64,000 bases of DNA from Jeotgalibacillus malaysiensis (GTDB lineage Bacteria; Bacillota; Bacilli; Bacillales; Jeotgalibacillaceae), in contig CP009417.1 in the NCBI GenBank assembly GCA_000818095.1, positions 1 to 64,000 of the forward strand, in the 5' to 3' direction. The notes beneath the pieces are model-generated. The model had not been told where the DNA came from, ran no database searches, and saw only the letters and a list, made by a program, of their open reading frames with translations. Below, piece after piece: positions 24,207 to 32,655 of this stretch (its first letter is position 1; each line of letters begins with the position of its first letter). Both the position numbers and the translations under genes were made by a program.

Positions 24207-25073
24207 ATGAACAAGCGTTATGAATTGACCAATATGAAAGTCGTGACTAATAACTATGGCACAGCTTATCATTTGACTCAAATACGTGCGTTGGTCGATA
24301 TGCCGACACACAACGTCAAAGCGGGAGATTTAGGTGGACTTATAGAAAAGGAAGAGAATCTCCCAATGAATGAAAATGGTTGGGTAAGCCTAGGGGCAAC
24401 CGTGTGTGGCGATGCCATACTCGGAGACTCTAGTCGAGCCGAGAAAGCGGCGTTCATTACGGGGAATGCTCAAATCACGGGGACATCGGTCATTAGTGGA
24501 CGAGCCTTGATTGGTGGCTCCACCTTGATTTTTAACTCTACTATTAAAACAGATGTGGAAATTTCAGGAGAGGCTATCGTTCGAGACAGCAAGATTGGTG
24601 GAAACACTAGAATCAACAAGAAAGCCTTCATCGAAAATTCACATATTGTTGCCACAGATGTTCTCATTTCTGGCAACGTGTATATCAAAGATTCGAAAAT
24701 CCGTCTGGCAGATTCTCGTATTGATGATAACGCCAAGGTGATTGAATCGACCATTGGTTCAGGGCAACGGTATGACAAGAAGTTAACCATTTGTGGGAAT
24801 GCTATTGTTCGAAACGCTTCTGTTCATTCGACTCGTGACGTGTGGATTGGAGAAAATGCTCAAGTTCTTGACCACGCAAAAGTTTCAGGTTTTGAAATCA
24901 CCATTAAAGGCATGGCAGTTATAAAGGGATATGCCCGAGTTGGACTTAAAACAACCATAGATGAGTTTGCTGTTCTGGATGGTGGAGTGAATAAGAGCCC
25001 CAAATACAATCACTCTTTCTTCGGGAAGAATTTGACTGGTGAAGACGTTTATATTTTTGGAAAGACCCCGTAA
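24207..25073 (+). CDS. Hexapeptide-repeat beta-helix protein, copy 2
   Basis: 288 aa. Same plan as copy 1: lead-in (RYELTNMKV, then TQIRALVDMPTHNVKAGDLG), then repeats such as DAILGDSSRA and ISGRALIGGSTLI. It lies 16 bp after copy 1 with its own AAAAGGGG site and shares the copy 1 transcript. It is about as long as copy 1 but clearly diverged, so the duplication is old. It ends in a strong terminator. Confidence 0.75.
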   Translation: MNKRYELTNMKVVTNNYGTAYHLTQIRALVDMPTHNVKAGDLGGLIEKEENLPMNENGWVSLGATVCGDAILGDSSRAEKAAFITGNAQITGTSVISGRALIGGSTLIFNSTIKTDVEISGEAIVRDSKIGGNTRINKKAFIENSHIVATDVLISGNVYIKDSKIRLADSRIDDNAKVIESTIGSGQRYDKKLTICGNAIVRNASVHSTRDVWIGENAQVLDHAKVSGFEITIKGMAVIKGYARVGLKTTIDEFAVLDGGVNKSPKYNHSFFGKNLTGEDVYIFGKTP

Positions 25074-25091
25074 TTTGGGGTCTTTTTTATA
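25057..25091 (+). terminator. Terminator of the copy 1-2 operon
   Basis: AAAGACCCCGTAATTTGGGGTCTTTTTT overlapping the stop codon. Confidence 0.88.
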
Positions 25092-25105
25092 TCCCCCATT
25101 CCCCT

Positions 25106-25162
25106 CGCATACCATATGCTATCAAGACAATACTGTTGTGTATCAACACTTTATTTTAAAGG
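25106..25162 (+). promoter_or_regulatory. CGCATACCATATG element and hairpin leader
   Basis: TGTTGTGTATCAACA hairpin (25134-25148) then CTTTATTTTAAAGGAG before copy 3. Confidence 0.6.
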
Positions 25163-25173
25163 AGCGAACCATC

Positions 25174-26262
25174 ATGAGTGAGCAGAAAAAGTATGAAATA
25201 TTAAAAGACCAATCGAAGACTCTTACGTTTAAAGGTAAAGAGTATACCTTATATCGAATCCGGGCGTTGAAGGACAATCTTCTTCATAGCGTGAAAAAAG
25301 GTACATTGGGTGGTTGGGTTGAACATGAGAACATTCTTTCCCATGAAGGGAATGCTTGGATTGCAAATGAATCATGCGTAGGAGGAAAGACGATTGTACA
25401 AGACGACGCTTGTATTTCGGGGAATGCCATGGTGTTTGGAGAGTCTGAGATTAAGGGAAGTGCTTGGGTTGGCGGTTCTTCAACGGTGTACAATACGCAC
25501 ATCCACGGGAACGCAATCGTCTCTGGGCGTGCAACGTTGCTCGCTGTCCGGTTAAATGGTTCGAGTTTTTATCATCCACTTCAAATTGGTGGAGATGTAC
25601 ACATTCAAGCATCGATTATCGGTGGTTCCAACATTGTTATTGAGGGAAATATTCATGTAACAGAATCGGTTCTTTATTTGTCACACACAAAGATTCTGAA
25701 TGACGCCAAGTTGTTTAAATGCCGAATGGGGTTGAATGTCATCCCTTTAGAAAAAGTTGTAATTCGTGACAAAGCAGATTTAAATCATGTGGTAGTGGAT
25801 AGCATCTTAGAGAACTTTTCTATTTCTGACCAAGTTGTGTTGACAAACCTGAAGCTTAACGGAGCAAATGGCACTATTTCTGGTCACGCAAACGTGTCTG
25901 GTGCAGTCGATATCTACAATAGTGAGATTGGTGAGTTTGCTAGAGTATCTCTTCATGAGGGATATCTTAATCTTTCAGGAGAACGATTGGCTGGAGATAT
26001 GGTTTTATATGATGAAGATATTTCAAGATGGAGATGTTTTTTAGTAAATGAAACTGATTATGTCTATGCAAGAACGAAGGCTGAGGCAATTAAGACTCTT
26101 CAAGAAGAAATTGGTGAAGAAGAAGATTGTGAGTACGAATTAGAAGAAATTGACCGAGACGCTGTCGTTGGGTTTGGGTGTGCCGGTTCACATTATGAAA
26201 TCTACCTTTCTGAATTCATTATGTTTGAAGATAAAGCACACGTTATAGATGTTGAACTATAA
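25174..26262 (+). CDS. Hexapeptide-repeat beta-helix protein, copy 3
   Basis: 362 aa. The same lead-in (YRIRALKDNLLHSVKKGTLG, then GWVEHENIL) and repeats as copies 1 and 2 (NAMVFGESEIKGSAWVGGSS). After the helix it has an extra C-terminal domain of about 85 residues (from about residue 285, including EAIKTLQEEIGEEEDCEYEL) that the others lack. It is expressed from its own leader. Confidence 0.75.
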   Translation: MSEQKKYEILKDQSKTLTFKGKEYTLYRIRALKDNLLHSVKKGTLGGWVEHENILSHEGNAWIANESCVGGKTIVQDDACISGNAMVFGESEIKGSAWVGGSSTVYNTHIHGNAIVSGRATLLAVRLNGSSFYHPLQIGGDVHIQASIIGGSNIVIEGNIHVTESVLYLSHTKILNDAKLFKCRMGLNVIPLEKVVIRDKADLNHVVVDSILENFSISDQVVLTNLKLNGANGTISGHANVSGAVDIYNSEIGEFARVSLHEGYLNLSGERLAGDMVLYDEDISRWRCFLVNETDYVYARTKAEAIKTLQEEIGEEEDCEYELEEIDRDAVVGFGCAGSHYEIYLSEFIMFEDKAHVIDVEL

Positions 26263-26269
26263 TCTGTAC

Positions 26270-26307
26270 AAAAAAGGAGAAGCAAAAAGCTTCTCTTTTT
26301 CTTTCTG
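26270..26307 (+). terminator. Terminator of copy 3
   Basis: AGGAGAAGCAAAAAGCTTCTCTTTTTC stem and T5. Confidence 0.8.
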
Positions 26308-26338
26308 AAAAAACAGTCTCCCTCATGAATTCATTTGA

Positions 26339-26400
26339 TTTGCATAGCATAAGGAATCAAGACAATACAGTTGTGTATCAGCACTTTATTTTTAAAGGAG
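26339..26400 (+). promoter_or_regulatory. TTGCATAGCATAAGG element and hairpin leader, fourth unit
   Basis: Near-copy of the 25106 leader: GTTGTGTATCAGC hairpin (26370-26382; one A-to-G change in the stem leaves a T-G pair), then CTTTATTTTTAAAGGAG. Confidence 0.6.
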
Positions 26401-26407
26401 AATCAAC

Positions 26408-26443
26408 ATGGAAAAGAAATTTGCATTACAGATGAAAATGTAA
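26408..26443 (+). pseudogene. Relic of a fourth beta-helix gene, or 11-aa leader peptide
   Basis: After a complete leader and AAAGGAGAATCAAC there is ATG with 11 codons (MEKKFALQMKM) and a stop. The start resembles the beginnings of copies 1 and 2 (MKKFEL, MNKRYEL). The rest of the gene is gone and the GNAT gene follows 30 bp later, probably using this promoter. Confidence 0.5.
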
Positions 26444-26472
26444 AAGAATTCTCAGTATAGGGAGTGTGTCAT

Positions 26473-26886
26473 ATGAAAAACACTAGATTTATAGGAATCG
26501 ATGAGCGAGAACGATACCGCACAGACAAAATGGATGATTCTCATGACTGGTTAGGACTTGTTGTGGAAGATGAGTTGGTAGGATTCGTTGAATTTCATGA
26601 TGATGGAGACAATGAGCTGTTTATCGACATGATTAAAGTGGAGCCAATCCATCAGAAAAAAGGATACTCTATACTATTATTGAATGAGTTGAAGAGTCTA
26701 TATCCGGGAACGCTCGCCTTTACTGGGGAATCCACTCCAAAAGCTGTACCTTATTGGACAGCAAAAGATGTTCTTTTCGAACCAATGAGCTTCAAAGAAT
26801 TTGACGAGGAGAAAGACATGGAAGGAGTGGTCTTCCCGTTCGCCCTCCCTATTTCAACCGAATATCGTCCATATTGGACAAAATAA
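26473..26886 (+). CDS. GNAT-family acetyltransferase
   Basis: 137 aa. Residues 20-75 show the GNAT core: beta strands (LGLVVEDELVGFVEFHDD), then the acetyl-CoA loop region IDMIKVEPIHQKKGYSILLL (V-x-P-x-x-Q-x-x-G). Substrate unknown. The start follows GGGAGTGTGTCAT. It sits behind the relic of the fourth beta-helix gene. Confidence 0.75.
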   Translation: MKNTRFIGIDERERYRTDKMDDSHDWLGLVVEDELVGFVEFHDDGDNELFIDMIKVEPIHQKKGYSILLLNELKSLYPGTLAFTGESTPKAVPYWTAKDVLFEPMSFKEFDEEKDMEGVVFPFALPISTEYRPYWTK

Positions 26887-26914
26887 AAAGAAGCCTAATG
26901 GCTTCTTTTTTAGT
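26885..26914. terminator. Bidirectional terminator between GNAT and KAS III-like genes
   Basis: AAAAAGAAGCCTAATGGCTTCTTTTTT, A- and T-runs on both sides. Confidence 0.85.
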
Positions 26915-27899
26915 ATCTGAATAACATAGCGATAAATTGATGTCCCGCTCCAACCGTCCAGAATAGCACCAGGTCTCCCCTTTGTACTTTCCCACTTTTT
27001 ACACCTTCGTATAAGGCGATAAACGGGCTTGTCGTACCAGTATACCCGTATTGGTCACCGATGTAGAGGATTTTATTCATATCAATTTGGAAGCGTTCCT
27101 GCAGGCGTGTGGAATCACTGTACGCTAATTGTGAAAAGCAGAACGCATTGATGTCGGAAATTTTCAAATGGTTACGTGATAACAGGTCTTCAATCATTCG
27201 GTCTGTAATGGGTGCTCCGAATGATGTGTCAAATGGAAGGAATCGCAGGAATTTTCCATCGCCTTTCCCTTGAAGTACCCCACTTGTTCCTTCGATTGGA
27301 TACAGGATTTTATCGGTGTTGGCTGAATACGTGTGGTATTCTGCGTCAATGAATCCCGTGTTCTCAGTAGTCTTCTCTAAGATGACCGCACAAGCGGCAT
27401 CGGCAAGTGTCGCATAAGAGATTTCCTCTTCTGGATTTGACAACATCGACAGTTGTTCCGAACCAATAACCAGGGCACGTTTCATATGAGGATTTGCCCT
27501 CATATACATCGATGCTTGTTCAATCGCTACCGTCATCCCGGCACAACTTGCATTCAAGTCCATCACACGAGTATTGCTCTTCCCTTTGAATTCCTCATGA
27601 ATCATCATCGCATTCGTTGGAATAGAGTATTCAGGGGCTTGAGTCGAAAACAGAATCATATCGATGTCTTTCATCGTAAGTTCCGTGTTCTCAAATGATT
27701 TCCTTACGGCTTTGATTGCCATGGTCAGACCGGTCTCTTCTCCCTCTTTAATGATGTATCGTTTTTTCTTCCCCATGTGTTGCAAGAAATCTTCCACGTC
27801 TTTCCCTTGCTTCTTGAAATGGTCGATGTAAAACGCATTGTCTACCGTGTTTTGAGGGTGATACACTTCGATATTTCTAATCTTTATATGATGATACAT
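26910..27899 (-). CDS. KAS III (FabH)-like thiolase-fold protein
   Basis: 329 aa, the usual KAS III length. The nucleophile Cys is present in DLNASCAGM (about residue 117), and VIGSEQLS and the C-terminal TVGAGHQF fit the fold. At the catalytic His position, where FabH has H-Q-A-N, it reads CFSQLAYSD. At the Asn position, where FabH has G-N-T, it reads YGYTGTTSP. So the Cys-His-Asn triad looks incomplete. It may transfer acyl groups between non-CoA substrates or have another role. No other fatty-acid gene is near. The start follows a weak GGAG 12 bp upstream. Confidence 0.82.
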   Translation of the reverse strand: MYHHIKIRNIEVYHPQNTVDNAFYIDHFKKQGKDVEDFLQHMGKKKRYIIKEGEETGLTMAIKAVRKSFENTELTMKDIDMILFSTQAPEYSIPTNAMMIHEEFKGKSNTRVMDLNASCAGMTVAIEQASMYMRANPHMKRALVIGSEQLSMLSNPEEEISYATLADAACAVILEKTTENTGFIDAEYHTYSANTDKILYPIEGTSGVLQGKGDGKFLRFLPFDTSFGAPITDRMIEDLLSRNHLKISDINAFCFSQLAYSDSTRLQERFQIDMNKILYIGDQYGYTGTTSPFIALYEGVKSGKVQRGDLVLFWTVGAGHQFIAMLFRY

Positions 27900-28014
27900 T
27901 GATTTTAGTCTCCTCTATATTAAGGTGTGATTTTGCCATTAGTGCAGGTCTTTCTTCACTTTGACTAGCTTATCACAACGATGTTTTTTCTTTCCATACT
28001 CAAAAAAATGAGTA

Positions 28015-28045
28015 TAGAAAAAAGAAGGGAGTTGACTCCCTTCTT
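28015..28045 (-). terminator. Terminator of the STAS-like gene
   Basis: AAAGAAGGGAGTCAACTCCCTTCTTT stem on the minus strand. Confidence 0.85.
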
Positions 28046-28446
28046 TACGGACGATTGACCACATGGCGTTCGATTTTTCTCTCAAGCTCTTCAGGCAAGA
28101 TATAGGTAACCTCTGAGATATCAGCAATCCCAGAGAAACGAATCAATTTTAACACCTGTTGTCTGATTTGTTCATTCAAGATAATAAAGCAGATTTCTTT
28201 AAAATTGGATTTTCGATAGAGGGCAAACGATACTTGCAATTTCGGGAGCATATCCCGGTCGATGACATCCATCCCTTGTGAATCCAGGATAAGAAGATAT
28301 GTATTCGTTTCAAGTGGATAAACGGTCTTTAAGTAGTCAGCGTGAAATTCTGATGCTTTTGCTTCATCAAATGTACCTCGAACTTTAATCGTCACCAATC
28401 GCCTATACGTATCCACCTCAATGCTATATGTTCCAATTTCACTCAT
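28045..28446 (-). CDS. STAS-domain-like protein
   Basis: 133 aa. The order of beta and alpha segments fits STAS proteins (anti-sigma-factor antagonists): VTIKVRGTFDEAKASEF, then NTYLLILDSQGMDVIDRDML and ICFIILN. The Asp-Ser-x-Gly motif (LDSQGMD) is at the place where SpoIIAA-type proteins have the phosphorylated Ser. Identification is moderate. The ATG after GAGAGGGCTTATT was chosen. Confidence 0.6.
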   Translation of the reverse strand: MSEIGTYSIEVDTYRRLVTIKVRGTFDEAKASEFHADYLKTVYPLETNTYLLILDSQGMDVIDRDMLPKLQVSFALYRKSNFKEICFIILNEQIRQQVLKLIRFSGIADISEVTYILPEELERKIERHVVNRP

Positions 28447-28634
28447 AATAAGCCCTCTCTTTTCGCACTCAATAATGTAAGGATATTTTACCATTTATTT
28501 TTCCTAGTTTATGTCAAATTATCTACGTTATGTACCTAAATGTATTATAGGTTTTGGTCTCTTGTTTTTCAATCCCTAATATGCCATTGGTTGTCCAATT
28601 TTGCCATAGCTATCGATGAATATTATAACGCATC

Positions 28635-28696
28635 TGCATAAGATAAGATATACTGTAAAAATTGAGTATGATTTCATACATTTTATTTCAAAGGAG
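28635..28696 (+). promoter_or_regulatory. TGCATAAGATAAG element and hairpin leader
   Basis: TGCATAAGATAAG (28635-28647), GTATGATTTCATAC perfect 6-bp hairpin (28666-28679), then ATTTTATTTCAAAGGAG. Confidence 0.65.
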
Positions 28697-28705
28697 ACGA
28701 TTTTG

Positions 28706-29893
28706 ATGAATTATCCATTCAAATTTCGCACAGAAGAAACATTACACCCATCATTTTATGGGAAACAGGTAAAAGATTTAAAAACTCCACCTGGATGGAG
28801 TCTTACGAGTCATTCGATTGAATTGGCGTCCTTCTATAATGAGGACATTGAATTTTACTTGCGTGTGGTGCCAGAAGGGAAACCCGGGAAAAACTACCGG
28901 GAAGGATATGAATTTGTCGGAGTAAAAAGTTCGAAACAATTCGTGGCTTTTAAAACAGAGAAGGTAAATATCCTAATGAACTCCGATACGAAAAATGAAC
29001 TCATGGTGAACCTTTCAAAAGTAACAAGAGGTTTTAAAGAGATGGAACCACACCTGAATCACGTATTGGAGCGGGTTTCTATTTTCTATCCTTTTGCTGG
29101 AAAGGTATTGCAGAAGAAAATCATCGAGCATATCCTCCCGAAGATGGAACACAAGATTCAGCGATTTGACAATTCGATTGTCTTTTCGATTCATGCTGAA
29201 CCGTATAAACATGGAGTCGAATTCATCCTTCATGCTGAATGGAATCAATTTCAACGTTCAAATATCGAGACAGAGTTTCGCAGACACATTCGTAGATTTG
29301 AAAGTGACATGAGGCAGGAAATCTCTTTATTGACACTTGAACATCGACGCAAAAAAGGATTGGTTGATGAAACCATTCACTGGTCAATTAGCCAATCGTT
29401 CTTCAATCAAGTGTGGACGTCATTTCTTGCTCCATATAAGAAAGAAGAGATTGTAGAAATCACATCGAAAGGAATCAGTGTCGGCATTGAAGTAAGCCGA
29501 ATTTCTGATAAATACGTCTATGACCTTTATGTGAAGGAAAATGGGAAGAACAAGAAAACCATTCGACGCATTTCCTATATTAATGGTGAACTTCAAAAGA
29601 TGTTGATTCCCATTCAAGGGATGTTTAGAGGGGAGTTTGCTGATGCACTAGAATCTTTTTACGTGACCAATAAAACATCTCGTGAATACTCTGATACCTT
29701 ATCCGAATGGTATGAGAAAAACATGTTGCGAGTCGTGGATGCAGTAGGCGATGCGATTGGATTCAATTTGTATGCCGAAAAAGGAAGTGGCTCAGATAGT
29801 GTACCCCAAAAGCATTACCTCTGGATAATTACAACGGATAAAAGATTGACAGAGAGTGAGAAAATGCAGGAAGCCATCTTAAACTGTTTATGA
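28706..29893 (+). CDS. Hypothetical protein, 395 aa
   Basis: Family not recognised. A soluble mixed protein; the middle part is basic and helical (IETEFRRHIRRFESDMRQEI). No signal peptide or membrane segment. The ATG after AAAGGAGACGATTTTG was chosen; the upstream frame would run through the leader hairpin. Monocistronic with a terminator. Confidence 0.65.
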   Translation: MNYPFKFRTEETLHPSFYGKQVKDLKTPPGWSLTSHSIELASFYNEDIEFYLRVVPEGKPGKNYREGYEFVGVKSSKQFVAFKTEKVNILMNSDTKNELMVNLSKVTRGFKEMEPHLNHVLERVSIFYPFAGKVLQKKIIEHILPKMEHKIQRFDNSIVFSIHAEPYKHGVEFILHAEWNQFQRSNIETEFRRHIRRFESDMRQEISLLTLEHRRKKGLVDETIHWSISQSFFNQVWTSFLAPYKKEEIVEITSKGISVGIEVSRISDKYVYDLYVKENGKNKKTIRRISYINGELQKMLIPIQGMFRGEFADALESFYVTNKTSREYSDTLSEWYEKNMLRVVDAVGDAIGFNLYAEKGSGSDSVPQKHYLWIITTDKRLTESEKMQEAILNCL

Positions 29894-29926
29894 AGAAAGA
29901 AGAGAGAAATCTCTTCTTTTTTTGTA
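29893..29926 (+). terminator. Terminator of the 28706 gene
   Basis: AAGAAAGAAGAGAGAAATCTCTTCTTTTTTT stem and T7. Confidence 0.8.
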
Positions 29927-29957
29927 TAGAAAAAGAGCCCTGGATTAGGACTCTTGA
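29927..29957 (-). terminator. Terminator of the 29979 gene
   Basis: AAGAGTCCTAATCCAGGGCTCTT stem with T5 on the minus strand. Confidence 0.75.
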
Positions 29958-29978
29958 ATGATTGTTTACATAATGTTA

Positions 29979-30809
29979 TTACGGCAACTCATTTAAGATG
30001 GTGGTTACCCAATCAGGGAATAACCCTTCTTTTTGTTCCTTACGACTATACCGTTTTCCATCAACCGTTAGGGTATATCGTACTTCCCCATTCTCTTTCT
30101 GAATGATATCCAGAATTTCTTCACCGTGTTTGAACGAATAGACCGTTACGACTTCTCGTTTCTTCTTTTGTTCATCTTGTTTCTGACAGTAAGGCGAAGA
30201 TGTCAAAAACCTATGTTGCGTTTCTTTCTTTTCTTGCAACGTCTCCTCAAGCTCCTTGATAAGAACTTCTCGACTCTTCAAATAGTCATCGGCATCGCCA
30301 ACATACAATCCTGGCAAGGACTTCGTGAAGGATAACCACGCTTCAGCACTTCCCGCTTTTGGAACCCAGAATTCCTTTTCTTCACTGAATAACTGTTGTT
30401 CTCCTGTGATGATTTCATTCTTATAAAGACGTAGGACATATCTCGTCTTATCCGTAGAAAAAGGAACTCCCTCATATCTTTCAAATAGCTTGTCCAAGTG
30501 GTTCTCCATATAGTGATAGTACTTATAGAGAAACTCTAGCTGATATAGCTGTTCATCCGTGTATTGTAGACCTTTCACGATTTGCTCTCCGTTTAGGAGG
30601 TTCAAAATTAACAGCTCTTGCATTTCTTCTGAATCAAAGCTGACTAACGCATGAAAAGCCTCCGGGTCAAGAAGCTGTTTTCCATACTTCTCAATGTATT
30701 TCGCACATGACTCCGCATGCTCTTCTTCTGCTTCCCGGCGAAATGCTTGTCCGATTGCTTCAATAACCTCTTCCATTGTTTCTGGTGTTACATTCAACCC
30801 TTTTTCCAT
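29979..30809 (-). CDS. Hypothetical protein, paralogue A of a 277-aa pair
   Basis: 276 aa from the second of two adjacent ATGs. It shares its whole layout with the next gene: FRREAEEEHAESCAKYIEKY (helix with Glu, His, Cys), STDKTRYVLRLYK, SAEAWLSFTKS and the ending GKRYSRKEQKEGLFPDWV. The E-x-x-HAE-x-CAKYI pattern could bind metal. The protein is cytoplasmic and mostly helical with a beta end. Function not known. It has the shared hairpin leader. Confidence 0.65.
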   Translation of the reverse strand: MEKGLNVTPETMEEVIEAIGQAFRREAEEEHAESCAKYIEKYGKQLLDPEAFHALVSFDSEEMQELLILNLLNGEQIVKGLQYTDEQLYQLEFLYKYYHYMENHLDKLFERYEGVPFSTDKTRYVLRLYKNEIITGEQQLFSEEKEFWVPKAGSAEAWLSFTKSLPGLYVGDADDYLKSREVLIKELEETLQEKKETQHRFLTSSPYCQKQDEQKKKREVVTVYSFKHGEEILDIIQKENGEVRYTLTVDGKRYSRKEQKEGLFPDWVTTILNELP

Positions 30810-30823
30810 CATCCCATCTCCTT

Positions 30824-30876
30824 AAAATAAATTGTGATAAACACACCTTATTGCTGTACTTGATTCATTGTATGCA
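30824..30876 (-). promoter_or_regulatory. TTGCATACAATGAAT element and hairpin leader
   Basis: TTTTGCATACAATGAATC, then TGTGTTTATCACA hairpin (30833-30845), then ATTTATTTTAAGGAG on the minus strand. Confidence 0.6.
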
Positions 30877-30905
30877 AAAAGAGAGCCCTGATTCAGGACT
30901 CTCCA
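30877..30905 (-). terminator. Terminator of the 30926 gene
   Basis: GGAGAGTCCTGAATCAGGGCTCTC stem with T-run on the minus strand. Confidence 0.7.
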
Positions 30906-30925
30906 ATGTTGTTTACTAGATAAAG

Positions 30926-31759
30926 TTATCGTAATGATTCAAAGAGATTCAATACCCATTGCGGGAATAATCCTTCGTCTTTCTCTTTGTATCCATAGCG
31001 TTTGCCATCAACAAGTAAAATGTAGCCCCATTCACCATTCTCTTTTTGATGAATTGTGAGCAATTCTTTTTCGTTCGCAAATGCGTAAACCTGTTCAACT
31101 TTATCGAACTGATTCGTTTTTTGCTCATTACCTAAATAGTAAGGGCTGTTTGTCATAGCTTCATGTTGCTTTTCCTTCATGTCACTTACTTCTTTTTCAA
31201 GCTGAGCGACCAAAATAGCACGTTTCTCAAAATAATCATCGACATATCCGGAGAGGAAAGAAGGAACTGACTTTGTAAAATCAAGCCATGCCTCACTGGT
31301 TCCCATTTCAGGCGTCCAATACCCTTTATGGTCTTCAAACGTTGGGTATTTTCCTGTGATAATCGACTGTCGATACATCCGGAGAATATGACGAGTCTTA
31401 TCAGTTGAGCAACCATGTCCTTCATATTTAAGAATAAGTGTTTTGAGCTGTGCCTCAATCGTTTTATAGTTGAGGTAGAGCGACTCTAACGCATACATCT
31501 GCTCTTTTGTGTAGCCGACCTCTTTCGCAAGCTGTTCAGTACGAAGCAGATTTGAAATTAGCACTTCTTGCATTTGTTCTGAATCATATGTGACAAATAA
31601 ATGGAAGTGCTCCGGATTCAACAGTGTCTCTCCGTGCTCCTCGATGTATTTCGCACATGTTTCTGCATGCTCCATTTCTGCTTCCCGGCGAAATGCATCA
31701 GCTAAACCTCCAATGACTTCCGCTAATTGTTCCCGTGTTACTTTCACATTTTCTGACAT
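30926..31759 (-). CDS. Hypothetical protein, paralogue B of a 277-aa pair
   Basis: 277 aa. Tandem paralogue of the 29979 gene, similar along the full length: FRREAEMEHAETCAKYIEEH, then STDKTRHILRMYR, SEAWLDFTKSVP and GKRYGYKEKDEGLFPQWV. The HAE-x-CAKYI motif is kept. Each copy has its own leader and terminator, so they can be expressed separately. Function not known. Confidence 0.65.
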   Translation of the reverse strand: MSENVKVTREQLAEVIGGLADAFRREAEMEHAETCAKYIEEHGETLLNPEHFHLFVTYDSEQMQEVLISNLLRTEQLAKEVGYTKEQMYALESLYLNYKTIEAQLKTLILKYEGHGCSTDKTRHILRMYRQSIITGKYPTFEDHKGYWTPEMGTSEAWLDFTKSVPSFLSGYVDDYFEKRAILVAQLEKEVSDMKEKQHEAMTNSPYYLGNEQKTNQFDKVEQVYAFANEKELLTIHQKENGEWGYILLVDGKRYGYKEKDEGLFPQWVLNLFESLR

Positions 31760-31768
31760 ACTGTCATC

Positions 31769-31792
31769 CCCTTTGAAATAAATTGTTTGATA
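31769..31792 (-). promoter_or_regulatory. TTTATTTCAAAGGGG leader, weak hairpin
   Basis: AACAATTTATTTCAAAGGGG on the minus strand. The upstream hairpin is not convincing here. Confidence 0.4.
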
Positions 31793-31812
31793 GTTTTACC
31801 TTTTTAACTGTA

Positions 31813-32082
31813 TTAGACTCGAACTCGTTTCATTCCTAACTTGCTTGAGAGTTCAGCCCGTCGCCCAATCAAGAACGGCTTTGTCTTTGTCGAGAGACGT
31901 ATGCTCATCTCTGAAATGGAAACCGTCTGCTCTGTACGCAATCCCGGCAGTCCATCGTATTCAGAATAAGCCGGCTGAAACGTTTCGACCGTCGTTTCAT
32001 GCTGGTCGATATCATCTATTAATAGCTGTCTCACTCTATCAAGAACAACAATTTCACTATCTCCAATGCCTACAATAATCAT
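31813..32082 (-). CDS. Hypothetical protein, 89 aa
   Basis: Family not recognised. Mixed alpha/beta with an acidic first half and a basic end (KLGMKRVRV). The start follows GAAGGGGATATAAATC. It lies 14 bp after the 32097 gene, so the two form an operon. Confidence 0.55.
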   Translation of the reverse strand: MIIVGIGDSEIVVLDRVRQLLIDDIDQHETTVETFQPAYSEYDGLPGLRTEQTVSISEMSIRLSTKTKPFLIGRRAELSSKLGMKRVRV

Positions 32083-32096
32083 GATTTATATCCCCT

Positions 32097-32594
32097 TCAC
32101 TCCCATAGGTTTGGAAGTTCAATTTTTTCAGGTTCAGGTGTTTTTACGAATTCTTTATCATAGAATTCCTCGTATTCACCGATGAACTCATTTAAGCGTT
32201 CTTTTTCGGATTCCATCCATTTCTGATGCTCATCATCCATTTCATGACCATCCTTGCTGTCATAAAGACCAGCAATCATCTGCAGGTTTTGGAGATAACC
32301 TTTCTCATGATTTTCTTGCAAGACCTGGAATGACTCAATCTCAAGCCAGTCCTCAAAATCATCCACTTCCATTCCTTTTTCGCTATGATAGCTGAAGAAC
32401 ACCATCAGTAAAACATCCTTTTGATTCTCCGGTGTCAACATTTCTGCGATTTCTTCATCATTGCTACCACCCAACACCTCAGACCATTCATAATGAAAGT
32501 CTAAGTAGTTCAACGCCTTTTGCCCCTCGTTTAAGTCATAAAACTTCCCTTTGCCTTCGTGATTGATTGAAATTAACGCATAACCATGAATCAT
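32097..32594 (-). CDS. Hypothetical very acidic protein, 165 aa
   Basis: Family not recognised. Very acidic and probably mostly helical; it has no Lys/Arg-rich patch and would suit a DNA mimic or a protein-binding role, though nothing proves that. The start follows AAAGGGGAAATGAATC. First gene of the unit with the 31813 gene. Confidence 0.6.
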   Translation of the reverse strand: MIHGYALISINHEGKGKFYDLNEGQKALNYLDFHYEWSEVLGGSNDEEIAEMLTPENQKDVLLMVFFSYHSEKGMEVDDFEDWLEIESFQVLQENHEKGYLQNLQMIAGLYDSKDGHEMDDEHQKWMESEKERLNEFIGEYEEFYDKEFVKTPEPEKIELPNLWE

Positions 32595-32655
32595 GATTCA
32601 TTTCCCCTTTTCATTGTTTAGTAGAGAATAAGGTGCCCACTTGGACACCTCGTTC

